A DNA stretch of 64,000 nucleotides. Source: an uncultured Alphaproteobacteria bacterium (GTDB taxonomy: Bacteria > Pseudomonadota > Alphaproteobacteria > Micropepsales > Micropepsaceae). The translations under genes and the position numbers were made by a program. The stretch spans positions 124,001 to 188,000 of the forward strand of contig CADEFU010000006.1 of NCBI GenBank assembly GCA_902826695.1. The letters run 5' to 3'. This document shows positions 9,432 to 16,021 of this stretch, piece by piece. The notes under the pieces were generated by a model. That model was not told the DNA's origin. It saw nothing but the letters and a program-made list of their open reading frames with translations, and ran no database searches. Each line of letters starts with the position of its first letter. Within the stretch, counting starts at the first letter, position 1.

Positions 9432-9582
9432 GGCTGCGTCCTGCGACAGGGCTTCAAATAGGCCAGATTTGTGAGGGGCGGACTAGTAGTGGGGCACTTC
9501 CTGGTTGTCAACCGGCCATAACACCCCGGGAGGCGCTCAATCCCTTGCATTTTGGCCTAGCATCATGCGATCCGATGGGACC

Positions 9583-10872
9583 ATGTTTGCTACACGTTCC
9601 CGCCTGATTTCAGCGTTTCTCGTCGTTGTTGCGGTTTTGGGCCTTTCGGGAGCCTGGACGGCGCTTGCCAACCCGCAGGTGCGAATGTCGCATCCTGTGG
9701 CGGACGACGTGGACAAGTCGCCTCAGTTTTCGGCTTGGCTCGAAGGGGTCAAGGCGGAGGCGCGCACGAAGGGCATCCGCGAACAAACGCTGAGCTCGGC
9801 TTTGGCCAATGTGCGGCTGAACCAGCGCGTGGTGGAGCTGAACGAGAACCAGCCCGAATTCAACCGCGCGATCTGGGACTACATGGACAGCGCCGTCTCG
9901 TCCCAACGCGTGTCGAAGGGGCGCTCGCTGGCGCGCAAGTACCGCAAGTCGTTGGGCCGCGCGGAACGCGAGTATGGCGTGCCGGCCAGCATCATCACGG
10001 CGATTTGGGGGCAAGAGAGCAACTTCGGGTCCAACCTGGGCGGGTTCAACGTCATCGAGGCTCTCGCCACGCTCGGCTTCGAGGGGCGGCGCGCTTCGTT
10101 CGGGCGCGAGCAATTGCTCGCGGCACTGAAGATCGTCGACGAGGGGCACATTTCGGCAGAGCGCATGGTTGGATCGTGGGCCGGCGCCATGGGGCAAACG
10201 CAGTTCATTCCGACCGTCTTTCTTCAGTATGCGAAAGACGGCAACGGGGACGGAAGGCGCGATCTTTGGGCGACGCGCGCCGACGTTTTTGCGTCGACCG
10301 CGAACTATCTGTTGGGCAAAGGGTGGATTGAAGATGCGCCCTGCTTCGACGAAGTGCGGTTGCCGGAGAATTTCGATTACGCCCAGGCCGACGTTTCGAT
10401 CGAAAGGCCGATCAACGAGTGGGCGGACATGTCGGTGACGCTGGTGGACGGGCGATCGCTGAAGCGGCGCGCGGGACAGGACAAGGATGCACTGGCCGCG
10501 ATCATTCTGCCGGCAGGGCACAAGGGACCTGCGTTCATCGCCTATCCGAACTTCAAGGTCGTCCTCGCCTATAACAATGCCGTTTCCTATGCGCTCGCTA
10601 TTTGTCAGGTATCGCGCCGTATCACCGGCGGGCCTTCGTTCCGCACCGCGTGGCCGCGTGATGAGCTGCCGCTGCTGTCGCGTACCGAACGGGTGGAACT
10701 GCAGACGCTGTTGACACAGCGCCGCTATGACGTTGGCGAGGCGGATGGCGTGATCGGTAAGCGCACGCGCGAGGCGATCCGCGGATATCAGCGTGGCGCG
10801 GGGATGAAGCCGGACGGGTTTGCGACGCTGGCGCTCTTGCAGAGCTTACGCCAGTCGCCGGTTCCTAATTAG
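9583..10872 (+). CDS. Lytic murein transglycosylase (MltB-type) with peptidoglycan-binding domain
   Basis: 429 residues from the ATG at 9583, selected because it opens a signal peptide (MFATRSRLISAFLVVVAVLGLSGAWTALA); a GGGA site lies just upstream. The SLT_2 catalytic domain runs from about 40 to 330 with the active-site glutamate in AIWGQESNFG, then GSWAGAMGQTQFIPT and GNGDGRRDLW. The last 60 residues form a PG_binding_1 module (LQTLLTQRRYDVGEADGVIGKRTREAIRGYQ). It cleaves the MurNAc-GlcNAc bond forming 1,6-anhydro ends, in the periplasm. No lipobox is seen, so it is probably soluble. Confidence 0.92.
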   Translation: MFATRSRLISAFLVVVAVLGLSGAWTALANPQVRMSHPVADDVDKSPQFSAWLEGVKAEARTKGIREQTLSSALANVRLNQRVVELNENQPEFNRAIWDYMDSAVSSQRVSKGRSLARKYRKSLGRAEREYGVPASIITAIWGQESNFGSNLGGFNVIEALATLGFEGRRASFGREQLLAALKIVDEGHISAERMVGSWAGAMGQTQFIPTVFLQYAKDGNGDGRRDLWATRADVFASTANYLLGKGWIEDAPCFDEVRLPENFDYAQADVSIERPINEWADMSVTLVDGRSLKRRAGQDKDALAAIILPAGHKGPAFIAYPNFKVVLAYNNAVSYALAICQVSRRITGGPSFRTAWPRDELPLLSRTERVELQTLLTQRRYDVGEADGVIGKRTREAIRGYQRGAGMKPDGFATLALLQSLRQSPVPN

Positions 10873-11494
10873 GCCAACCGGCGATCAAGTTGCGCCGGAT
10901 CGCTTCGGTGATCGCTTCGACGCGCGTTTCGACGTTCAGTTTCCGTTTGGCCGTGTCGATGTGAAAGCGCGCGGTGCGTACGCTGATCCCCAGCGTGTCG
11001 CCGATCTCAGCGTCGATCCGGCCGAGGGCGGCCAGGCGCAGGCATTCGATTTCGCGGAGCGACAAGGGCGAGTCGGGCGCGCGCTCGATGCGAACGATAT
11101 TCTCTACGGCACTTTGGGCCACGATGTGGAGCGTTGAGCGCGTGACGGCGCCGAGGTCGGGGGCTTGGCCGCAAAACAATACGGCGCCGGCAAGCCTGCC
11201 ATCGACGTAGACCGGGACGATGAAGCCACAGCCGAGGCCCGGGGGAAGTGTCGAGAATTCCGCCAAGGTGTGCGGTCGCGGTTCCAGGCGTCTTGAGACC
11301 TCCAGAGCCGGCGCAAAATCGCCGGGCAGGTCAGCGTAGCGCAGCGGCTCACCGTCGGCGTTGCGCAAGACGACAACATGATCAAAGCCGCGCGAGGCTG
11401 CGACGGCTTTGACATCGGGCCATATGGCGTCGATGGTTGCTGCGTGTTCGATATTTTCGATGGCTTGGACCGTCTTGCAACGCTCTATCTTCAT
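10865..11494 (-). CDS. LuxR-family solo regulator, paralogue 1 of 4
   Basis: 209 residues. The C-terminal third is a GerE/LuxR helix-turn-helix: LSLREIECLRLAALGRIDAEIGDTLGISVRTARFHIDTAKRKLNVETRVEAITEAIRRNLI. The N-terminal 135 residues look like a reduced autoinducer-binding (GAF-like) domain ending in GLGCGFIVPVYVDGRLAGAVLFCGQAPDL. The canonical W/Y/D residues that hold an acyl-homoserine lactone are not apparent, so the ligand is unknown and no AHL synthase is in the window. The helix-turn-helix has RIDAEIG where the other three paralogues have KTD(I/A/R)EI. Its 3' end overlaps the convergent lytic transglycosylase by 8 bases. It is the last gene of a four-gene head-to-tail series. Confidence 0.88.
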   Translation of the reverse strand: MKIERCKTVQAIENIEHAATIDAIWPDVKAVAASRGFDHVVVLRNADGEPLRYADLPGDFAPALEVSRRLEPRPHTLAEFSTLPPGLGCGFIVPVYVDGRLAGAVLFCGQAPDLGAVTRSTLHIVAQSAVENIVRIERAPDSPLSLREIECLRLAALGRIDAEIGDTLGISVRTARFHIDTAKRKLNVETRVEAITEAIRRNLIAGWPN

Positions 11495-11508
11495 CGTGTC
11501 TTCGCCCT

Positions 11509-12165
11509 CTACGCAGCGATTAGTTGGCGCTTGATCGCTTCAGCTACGGCTTGAACTCTTGTGTCTACGCGCAGCTTCGTTTTCACGTTTTCGACGTGGA
11601 AGCGCGCCGTACGCGGGCTGACCGAGAGGATCTGCGCGATCTCGCGGTCCGTCTTGCCGCGCGCTACGAGGCGCAAGCATTCGGCTTCGCGCGAGGTCAG
11701 GTCGCTCTTGACGCGCGGCGCGGCGACGACGCGATCCTCAGCCTTGCAGAACGCAAACAGAGCGAGGAGATGCAAGACCGAGCAGACGAGCGGCGACATG
11801 TCGGGCTTCGCGCCCGAGACGACGAGAACGCCACGACTTTCAACGGAGCTGAGCGGGATGATCCAGCCGTTGCCGTCGGATGGGCGCACCGAGTTGGCCG
11901 CGCTCAATGCGAACGGCATTTGATCGGCAAAGCCGGCGGCCAAGCCGAAGTCGTTGTGGGCGCCAGTCGCGTGCACGGCAGGGTCGGCGAAAAGCACCAC
12001 GCTAGCGTCGCGCTCCGTCGCGCCGACGGGGCGGCGCGAGACCTGCATCCGCTCGAAACCGAATGTTGCAGCGAACGCTTTCAGTTCGCGCCAAATTTCG
12101 TGCGGGCTCGTTGCCGCGCCGATGTGGCGGGCAACTCGTGCCGCTTCGGAAACTAAGGCTCGCAT
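11509..12165 (-). CDS. LuxR-family solo regulator, paralogue 2 of 4
   Basis: 218 residues. HTH segment: LTSREAECLRLVARGKTDREIAQILSVSPRTARFHVENVKTKLRVDTRVQAVAEAIKRQLIAA. The N-terminal domain contains NGWIIPLSSVESRGVLVVSGAKPDMSPL, aligned by eye with the other three copies. ATG at 12165 follows an AGGA ribosome site. It is only 14 bases upstream of paralogue 1, so the two are probably one transcript, but it is separated from paralogue 3 by 120 bases holding a strong hairpin. This copy has the most divergent N-terminal domain: it lacks the segment that aligns with the NHPLL/HNPLI motif in copies 4 and 3. Confidence 0.88.
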   Translation of the reverse strand: MRALVSEAARVARHIGAATSPHEIWRELKAFAATFGFERMQVSRRPVGATERDASVVLFADPAVHATGAHNDFGLAAGFADQMPFALSAANSVRPSDGNGWIIPLSSVESRGVLVVSGAKPDMSPLVCSVLHLLALFAFCKAEDRVVAAPRVKSDLTSREAECLRLVARGKTDREIAQILSVSPRTARFHVENVKTKLRVDTRVQAVAEAIKRQLIAA

Positions 12166-12201
12166 TCGAAATTCCTCATCTTGGCCCCCGGGGGCGGGGA
12201 T

Positions 12202-12236
12202 CGGTGTCCGGCATTCGCTTCAAATGCCGGACACCG
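12202..12236. promoter_or_regulatory. Perfect 14-bp inverted repeat between luxR-like paralogues 3 and 2
   Basis: Left arm CGGTGTCCGGCATT (12202-12215), seven-base loop, right arm AATGCCGGACACCG (12223-12236), all 14 pairs matching. It lies 50 bases beyond the stop of paralogue 3 and 37 bases before the start of paralogue 2. No T-tract follows on either strand, so it is not a standard intrinsic terminator. It may be a transcript-stabilising hairpin, an attenuator that splits the series, or an operator. Confidence 0.6.
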
Positions 12237-12285
12237 TCGTTAAGTCAGAGAGAGACACACACAGAAGAAACGTGACGAACTAACT

Positions 12286-13014
12286 TCAGGCCGCGATCGC
12301 TTTGCGCTTCATCGCTTCGGCCACGGCTTGCACGCGCGTGGCGACACCAAGTTTTTTCTTGGCGTTTTCGATGTGGAAGCGCGTCGTGCGCGGACTGATT
12401 TCCAATATTTGTCCGATCTCGGCGTCGGTTTTGCCGGCGGCCGCCCAGCTCAGGCACTCGATCTCGCGCGGCGAGAGCAGGCCGATCTCGCGGCGGCGCG
12501 GCTGTGCTTCGAGGTGGATCACTTGCTCGAACGCGCAGTACGACAAGAGGTGCAACGTGGAGCGGACGACCGGCGTCATGTCCGGCTTTTGGCCGCCCAG
12601 CAGCACGATGCCTTCGAGGTTGTTCGCGTTGCGGATCGGGATCATGAGCCCGTCGAGCACGTTCAGCGACATGTTGATCTGCACGAGCGCGCGGCGCTGG
12701 CGGAGGTTTAGGGGCAGCGCCCAGATTTCGGCTGCGGTGTACGGGCGCGCTTCTTTTAGGGCGTGCGAGATCAGCGGGTTGTGCTTTGAGAAGCCTTCGC
12801 TATCGAACGACTCGGCGAAGCCTTGCGGCATGTCGTTGTAAAGGACCGAGCCTGAAACCGATTCGATGAGGCTATTGCGGCCCTTCAACACCAGCATGAA
12901 CTGGAAGCCGTTGGCGGACGCGTAGTCTTTCACCGTCTTCCAGACCGAGTCTGCCGACGCAGCACGACCCACTTCCTCAACCGTTTCGATGATCGTTGCA
13001 CGAAGTTCGCTCAT
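12286..13014 (-). CDS. LuxR-family solo regulator, paralogue 3 of 4
   Basis: 242 residues from the ATG at 13014, which has an excellent GGAAGAGG ribosome site; the open frame continues to 13077 but without such a site. HTH: LSPREIECLSWAAAGKTDAEIGQILEISPRTTRFHIENAKKKLGVATRVQAVAEAMKRKAIAA. The N-terminal domain carries FSKHNPLISHALKEARPYTAAEIWALP, where classical LuxR proteins have a conserved Asp-Pro; here it is Asn-Pro. GLMIPI...EGIVLLGGQKPDMTPVVRS precedes the linker. Very similar to paralogue 4. Confidence 0.89.
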   Translation of the reverse strand: MSELRATIIETVEEVGRAASADSVWKTVKDYASANGFQFMLVLKGRNSLIESVSGSVLYNDMPQGFAESFDSEGFSKHNPLISHALKEARPYTAAEIWALPLNLRQRRALVQINMSLNVLDGLMIPIRNANNLEGIVLLGGQKPDMTPVVRSTLHLLSYCAFEQVIHLEAQPRRREIGLLSPREIECLSWAAAGKTDAEIGQILEISPRTTRFHIENAKKKLGVATRVQAVAEAMKRKAIAA

Positions 13015-13028
13015 ATTTCCTCTTCCTT

Positions 13029-13049
13029 GCGCGCTCATCTCGAGCGCGC
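13029..13049. promoter_or_regulatory. 7-bp inverted repeat upstream of luxR-like paralogue 3
   Basis: GCGCGCT (13029-13035) and AGCGCGC (13043-13049) separated by seven bases, 15 bases upstream of the chosen ATG of paralogue 3 and close to its ribosome site. It could form an RNA hairpin or an operator. GC-rich arms of this size can occur by chance in such a genome. Confidence 0.35.
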
Positions 13050-13090
13050 TTCCACGTATTGTTGTTGGTTGCTGCATGCTTGAGGCGGCG

Positions 13091-13816
13091 TCAGGCTGCG
13101 ATCGCGTGTACCTTCAGCGCTTCGGCGACGGCTTGTACCCGGGTCGAGACGCGTAGCTTTCGCTTCGCATTTTCGATGTGGAAACGGGCGGTCCGCGCGC
13201 TGATCGACAGGATCATCGCAATCTCTATGTCCGTCTTGCCTTGCGCGACCCATCGCAAGCATTCGACTTCGCGGTTGGTCAGGCCGTGCGTTTTGTTCGC
13301 CGTACCGTTCGCCAGCTGCTCGCCGTGGCGGAAGGCTGCGTGCGAGAGAAGATGCAGGATCGAACACGTCAGGGGCGACATGTCCGGGTTCGGGCCGCCG
13401 AGCAGCACGATGCCGTTCAGTTCGCCTTCGAACATGATCGGGAAAACCCAACCGTCGGTAATGTTGAGAAGCTTGCCGGCGCGCGCCATCACACGCTCTT
13501 CCGCAGGCGTCAGCTTCAGGCCGTTCGTGTGACCGCGCGAGAACGGTTCGGCGCTTTCGAGCGCTCGGGTGAGAAGCGGGTGGTTCGAGCCAGAGCCTAG
13601 ACGATCGAAGTCTTCCGCGTAGCCTGTGGGGGCGTCGGTGTAGATGATCGACTTCGCGACGCGATGCGGCAGGTCGGACGTGCGCTTCAATACGGTGACG
13701 TGCTCAAAACCAAATTGAGCGGCAAACGTCTTGAGCTGGCGCCAGACTTCGGTGCGGTTGACAAGGGTCGTCAAGCTGCGCGCAAACCGCGCCGCGTCGA
13801 TGGAAGGCCGGTGCAT
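13091..13816 (-). CDS. LuxR-family solo regulator, paralogue 4 of 4
   Basis: 241 residues from the ATG at 13816 (GAGGAAA ribosome site; an in-frame GTG at 13837 is less likely). HTH: LTNREVECLRWVAQGKTDIEIAMILSISARTARFHIENAKRKLRVSTRVQAVAEALKVHAIAA. The N-terminal domain has GSGSNHPLLTRALESAEPFSRG and DGWVFPIMFEGELNGIVLLGGPNPDMSPLTCS, the latter a signature shared by all four copies. It is first of the four-gene series and has a 200-base upstream region with three dyads. A signal-responsive activator or repressor is the likely role; the ligand is unknown. Confidence 0.89.
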   Translation of the reverse strand: MHRPSIDAARFARSLTTLVNRTEVWRQLKTFAAQFGFEHVTVLKRTSDLPHRVAKSIIYTDAPTGYAEDFDRLGSGSNHPLLTRALESAEPFSRGHTNGLKLTPAEERVMARAGKLLNITDGWVFPIMFEGELNGIVLLGGPNPDMSPLTCSILHLLSHAAFRHGEQLANGTANKTHGLTNREVECLRWVAQGKTDIEIAMILSISARTARFHIENAKRKLRVSTRVQAVAEALKVHAIAA

Positions 13817-13917
13817 GGCATTTCCTCGCAAAAACACAGAGCCTGGCGTTCTTTTGCCAGGATGGGGTTATTTACGAAGGCTGTGCTTGCGCCCTGAGAG
13901 CCTTCTCGGTCACCCGA

Positions 13918-13937
13918 TGTCAGTGAGATAACTGACA
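13918..13937. promoter_or_regulatory. 20-bp lux-box-like dyad upstream of the LuxR series
   Basis: TGTCAGT (13918-13924), six-base spacer, ACTGACA (13931-13937): a 20-bp element with perfect 7-bp arms, the size and symmetry expected for a LuxR-type operator. It lies 102 bases upstream of the ATG of paralogue 4. Binding by any of the four proteins is inferred from position and symmetry only. Confidence 0.5.
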
Positions 13938-13966
13938 GGGACATTATTAAGGCTGACCCGGCTAAA

Positions 13967-13996
13967 TAGCTAGAGTTACTTTATGAACTCCAGCTA
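13967..13996. promoter_or_regulatory. 30-bp imperfect inverted repeat between MFS gene and LuxR series
   Basis: TAGCTaGAGTT (13967-13977) pairs with AACTCcAGCTA (13986-13996), one mismatch in 11, eight-base loop. Read on the minus strand it is 36 bases past the MFS stop and is followed by TTTAG, so it may be a weak terminator for the transporter transcript; an operator role is also possible. Confidence 0.4.
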
Positions 13997-14002
13997 AACT
14001 CC

Positions 14003-14020
14003 GATCACGTACCTGTGATC
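14003..14020. promoter_or_regulatory. 18-bp dyad GATCAC-N6-GTGATC
   Basis: Perfect six-base arms with six-base spacer, 12 bases after the stop of the MFS gene and in the upstream region of the LuxR series. Could be a second operator or part of a composite terminator. Confidence 0.35.
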
Positions 14021-14031
14021 CGCCGTTCATG

Positions 14032-15372
14032 CTACGACATGGGTCCAGGTGAGGAAGTTTCATCAAACGTTTGAATTACAGCGCTTTTTATACGCGTGTT
14101 TGAAGCCACGTACAAGAACAGAATCGCCAGCAGAACCGTGGCTAACCAATAAGGGGCGATGCTGCTCCATGAATAGAGTGCATTGCCGATCAGGGGGGCA
14201 AATATGAAGCCGGCAGCGCCAGCTCCACCTGTCAGCCCCGCCACTGCACCCTGCTCGTCTGCCGACACCGACAGGGAGGCTGCTGCGGCAATGCCAGGGC
14301 GAAGCATACCGAAACCGAGACCCGACAGAACTAGGGCAAACGCCAGGAGGCCGTAGTTCGTCGCCACGATGACCATGAGATTTGACGCGATGGCGACGAT
14401 GATCCCCGCGTAGATCAAGAAGCGGCTGGTCAGTTTGAAGCGCTGTACGAGCACGAACTGGGCGAAGAGCGCGGCAATCGCAGAGCCCATCAGCGCGACG
14501 CCGGCGAGCTGCTGCGTTTCGGAGGTCGGCAAGTGCAACGTATCGCGGATCAGGAAGGCAATGGTTTGGACCGGAATCGATCCCGCCGTGCCTTGGATGA
14601 CCGCGAAGATGACAAAGGGAAACACACGCGGATCGAACCAGGACAACGCCTTCTCAATCTTGCGTTCGACAGGTCGCGAGCGCTCGGGCAACAAAAGCCA
14701 GATCGCGGCGGTCGATAGGAACGCCATGAACGCGACGAAGTAGAGCGGCGCGACGACGCCGAAGACGGTGAGGGCGGCGCCGATGCCCGGACCGATGGCC
14801 GCGCCCAGACCGAAGGCGGCGCTTAGCATTGCCATGCCTTCGGTACGCTCTTGCGCCGAGGTGCGGTCGGCAATGTAAGCCTGGGCTGCCGGAAACGCGC
14901 CCGCGCCGAACGTGCCGTAGATCGAGCGGGTCAAGATCATGAGCGCATAGGTCGTCGCCGGCGCAAGCAGACCCAAGAGGCCGAACTGCAAGACGCTGGC
15001 GAAGGCGAGCGTGGAGATGCCGAACGCCGCGACGCCGATGAGAAGCACGGGCCGCCTGCCCCACACGTCGCTTCTGGCGCCCCAATAGGCAGAGGAGAAC
15101 ACCCACAGCGTCGCCGACACGGCGAAGATCGAGCCGATCTGGAACTCGGTCAGTTTGAGGTCGCTGGCCAGCGGGGGCAGAATCGCGAACATCAGGGTCT
15201 GGCCCAGGCCATTGGCGATCAGGCAGGTGAACAGCAAAGCGATCGCGCGTTTGCGGCCCTCGGGCGTGGTCGTTCCGTCCGAATCCTCCGGGGCAAAGGC
15301 GATGCGCGCGCGTTCGAGCCAGCCGGGTTCGCGCTTGGGCGGCAAGGGGTTTTGCATCGTGCTGGTGTGCAT
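14032..15372 (-). CDS. MFS transporter (DHA1/TetA-like exporter)
   Basis: 446 residues with about 12 hydrophobic helices. After an unusually long soluble N-terminus (about 45 residues) come the first helix (IALLFTCLIANGLGQTLMFAILPPLA), the loop 2-3 motif GARSDVWGRRPVLLIGV typical of MFS drug/H+ antiporters, and the helix-5 motif LSAAFGLGAAIGPGIGAALT (antiporter motif C, GxxxGPxxG). This points to proton-driven export of a small hydrophobic compound. It precedes the four LuxR-type genes on the same strand, which makes it a candidate target or exporter of their effector, but that is inference. Confidence 0.86.
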   Translation of the reverse strand: MHTSTMQNPLPPKREPGWLERARIAFAPEDSDGTTTPEGRKRAIALLFTCLIANGLGQTLMFAILPPLASDLKLTEFQIGSIFAVSATLWVFSSAYWGARSDVWGRRPVLLIGVAAFGISTLAFASVLQFGLLGLLAPATTYALMILTRSIYGTFGAGAFPAAQAYIADRTSAQERTEGMAMLSAAFGLGAAIGPGIGAALTVFGVVAPLYFVAFMAFLSTAAIWLLLPERSRPVERKIEKALSWFDPRVFPFVIFAVIQGTAGSIPVQTIAFLIRDTLHLPTSETQQLAGVALMGSAIAALFAQFVLVQRFKLTSRFLIYAGIIVAIASNLMVIVATNYGLLAFALVLSGLGFGMLRPGIAAAASLSVSADEQGAVAGLTGGAGAAGFIFAPLIGNALYSWSSIAPYWLATVLLAILFLYVASNTRIKSAVIQTFDETSSPGPMS

Positions 15373-15477
15373 GGCGCCGTGGCGCCGGCGCAGATGACAA
15401 ATGCGCGCAAGCTATCGAAACCATCTTTACGGAACGCGGTGACAACGCGGCCGCCGCGCGTAGATTTTCATCGTCGC

Positions 15478-15496
15478 GCGGCCCGCAGCGGGCCGC
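15478..15496. promoter_or_regulatory. GC-rich inverted repeat upstream of the YHS gene
   Basis: GCGGCCC, five-base spacer, GGGCCGC, 21 bases before the ATG of the YHS-domain gene and in the divergent region with the MFS gene. Possible leader hairpin; unproven. Confidence 0.3.
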
Positions 15497-15516
15497 CCAA
15501 TTGAAAGACCCCTCAG

Positions 15517-15975
15517 ATGATCAAATCACTCAGTGCAATGTTCGCGGCGGCGTTTGCGTTCGCGACAATGGTGTTGCCCGCCCAGGCGCGTGACGCGGAT
15601 GTCTACACAGGCTTATTCTCGTCGCTCGCCGTCGGCGGGTACGACGCGGTGGCCTATTTCAAACAGAACCAACCGGTGAAGGGTAAGCCCGAGTTCACGT
15701 TCGACTACAAAGGCGCGAAGTGGCAGTTCGCTTCAGCCGACAACTTGAATGCGTTCAAAGCAAACCCGACTGCGTACGCCCCGCAATATGGCGGCTACTG
15801 CGCATGGGCGGTTAGCCAAGGCTACACGGCGTCCGGCGATCCCTTGGTTTGGAACATCGTCGGCGGGCGCTTGTTCTTGAACTACGACAAGAGCGTGCAA
15901 GCGACGTGGTCGAAGGACATCCCGGGACACATCGCCAAAGCCGACAAGAATTGGCCGGGCGTCTTGGGCAAGTAG
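15517..15975 (+). CDS. Secreted YHS-domain protein
   Basis: 152 residues with a signal peptide (MIKSLSAMFAAAFAFATMVLPAQA). The mature domain fits the YHS family found next to metal and redox proteins: SSLAVGGYDAVAYFKQNQPVKGKPEFTFDYKGAKWQFAS, then NLNAFKANPTAYAPQYGGYCAWAVSQGY. The cysteine in GGYCAWA and nearby aromatics are the conserved core. A copper or other metal ligand role is often proposed for the family; no direct evidence here. It is a single-gene unit ended by a strong terminator. Confidence 0.85.
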   Translation: MIKSLSAMFAAAFAFATMVLPAQARDADVYTGLFSSLAVGGYDAVAYFKQNQPVKGKPEFTFDYKGAKWQFASADNLNAFKANPTAYAPQYGGYCAWAVSQGYTASGDPLVWNIVGGRLFLNYDKSVQATWSKDIPGHIAKADKNWPGVLGK

Positions 15976-15982
15976 CAATCGA

Positions 15983-16021
15983 TTGGAGCGGTCCGGACGT
16001 AAAGCGGACCGCTTCAATTTT
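15983..16021. terminator. Bidirectional intrinsic terminator between YHS gene and pbpC
   Basis: Stem TTGG+AGCGGTCCG (15983-15995) with CGGACCGCT+TCAA (16005-16017), one G-T pair, nine-base loop, then TTTT. It follows the YHS stop by 8 bases and overlaps the stop of the convergent pbpC, so it probably serves both. Confidence 0.85.
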
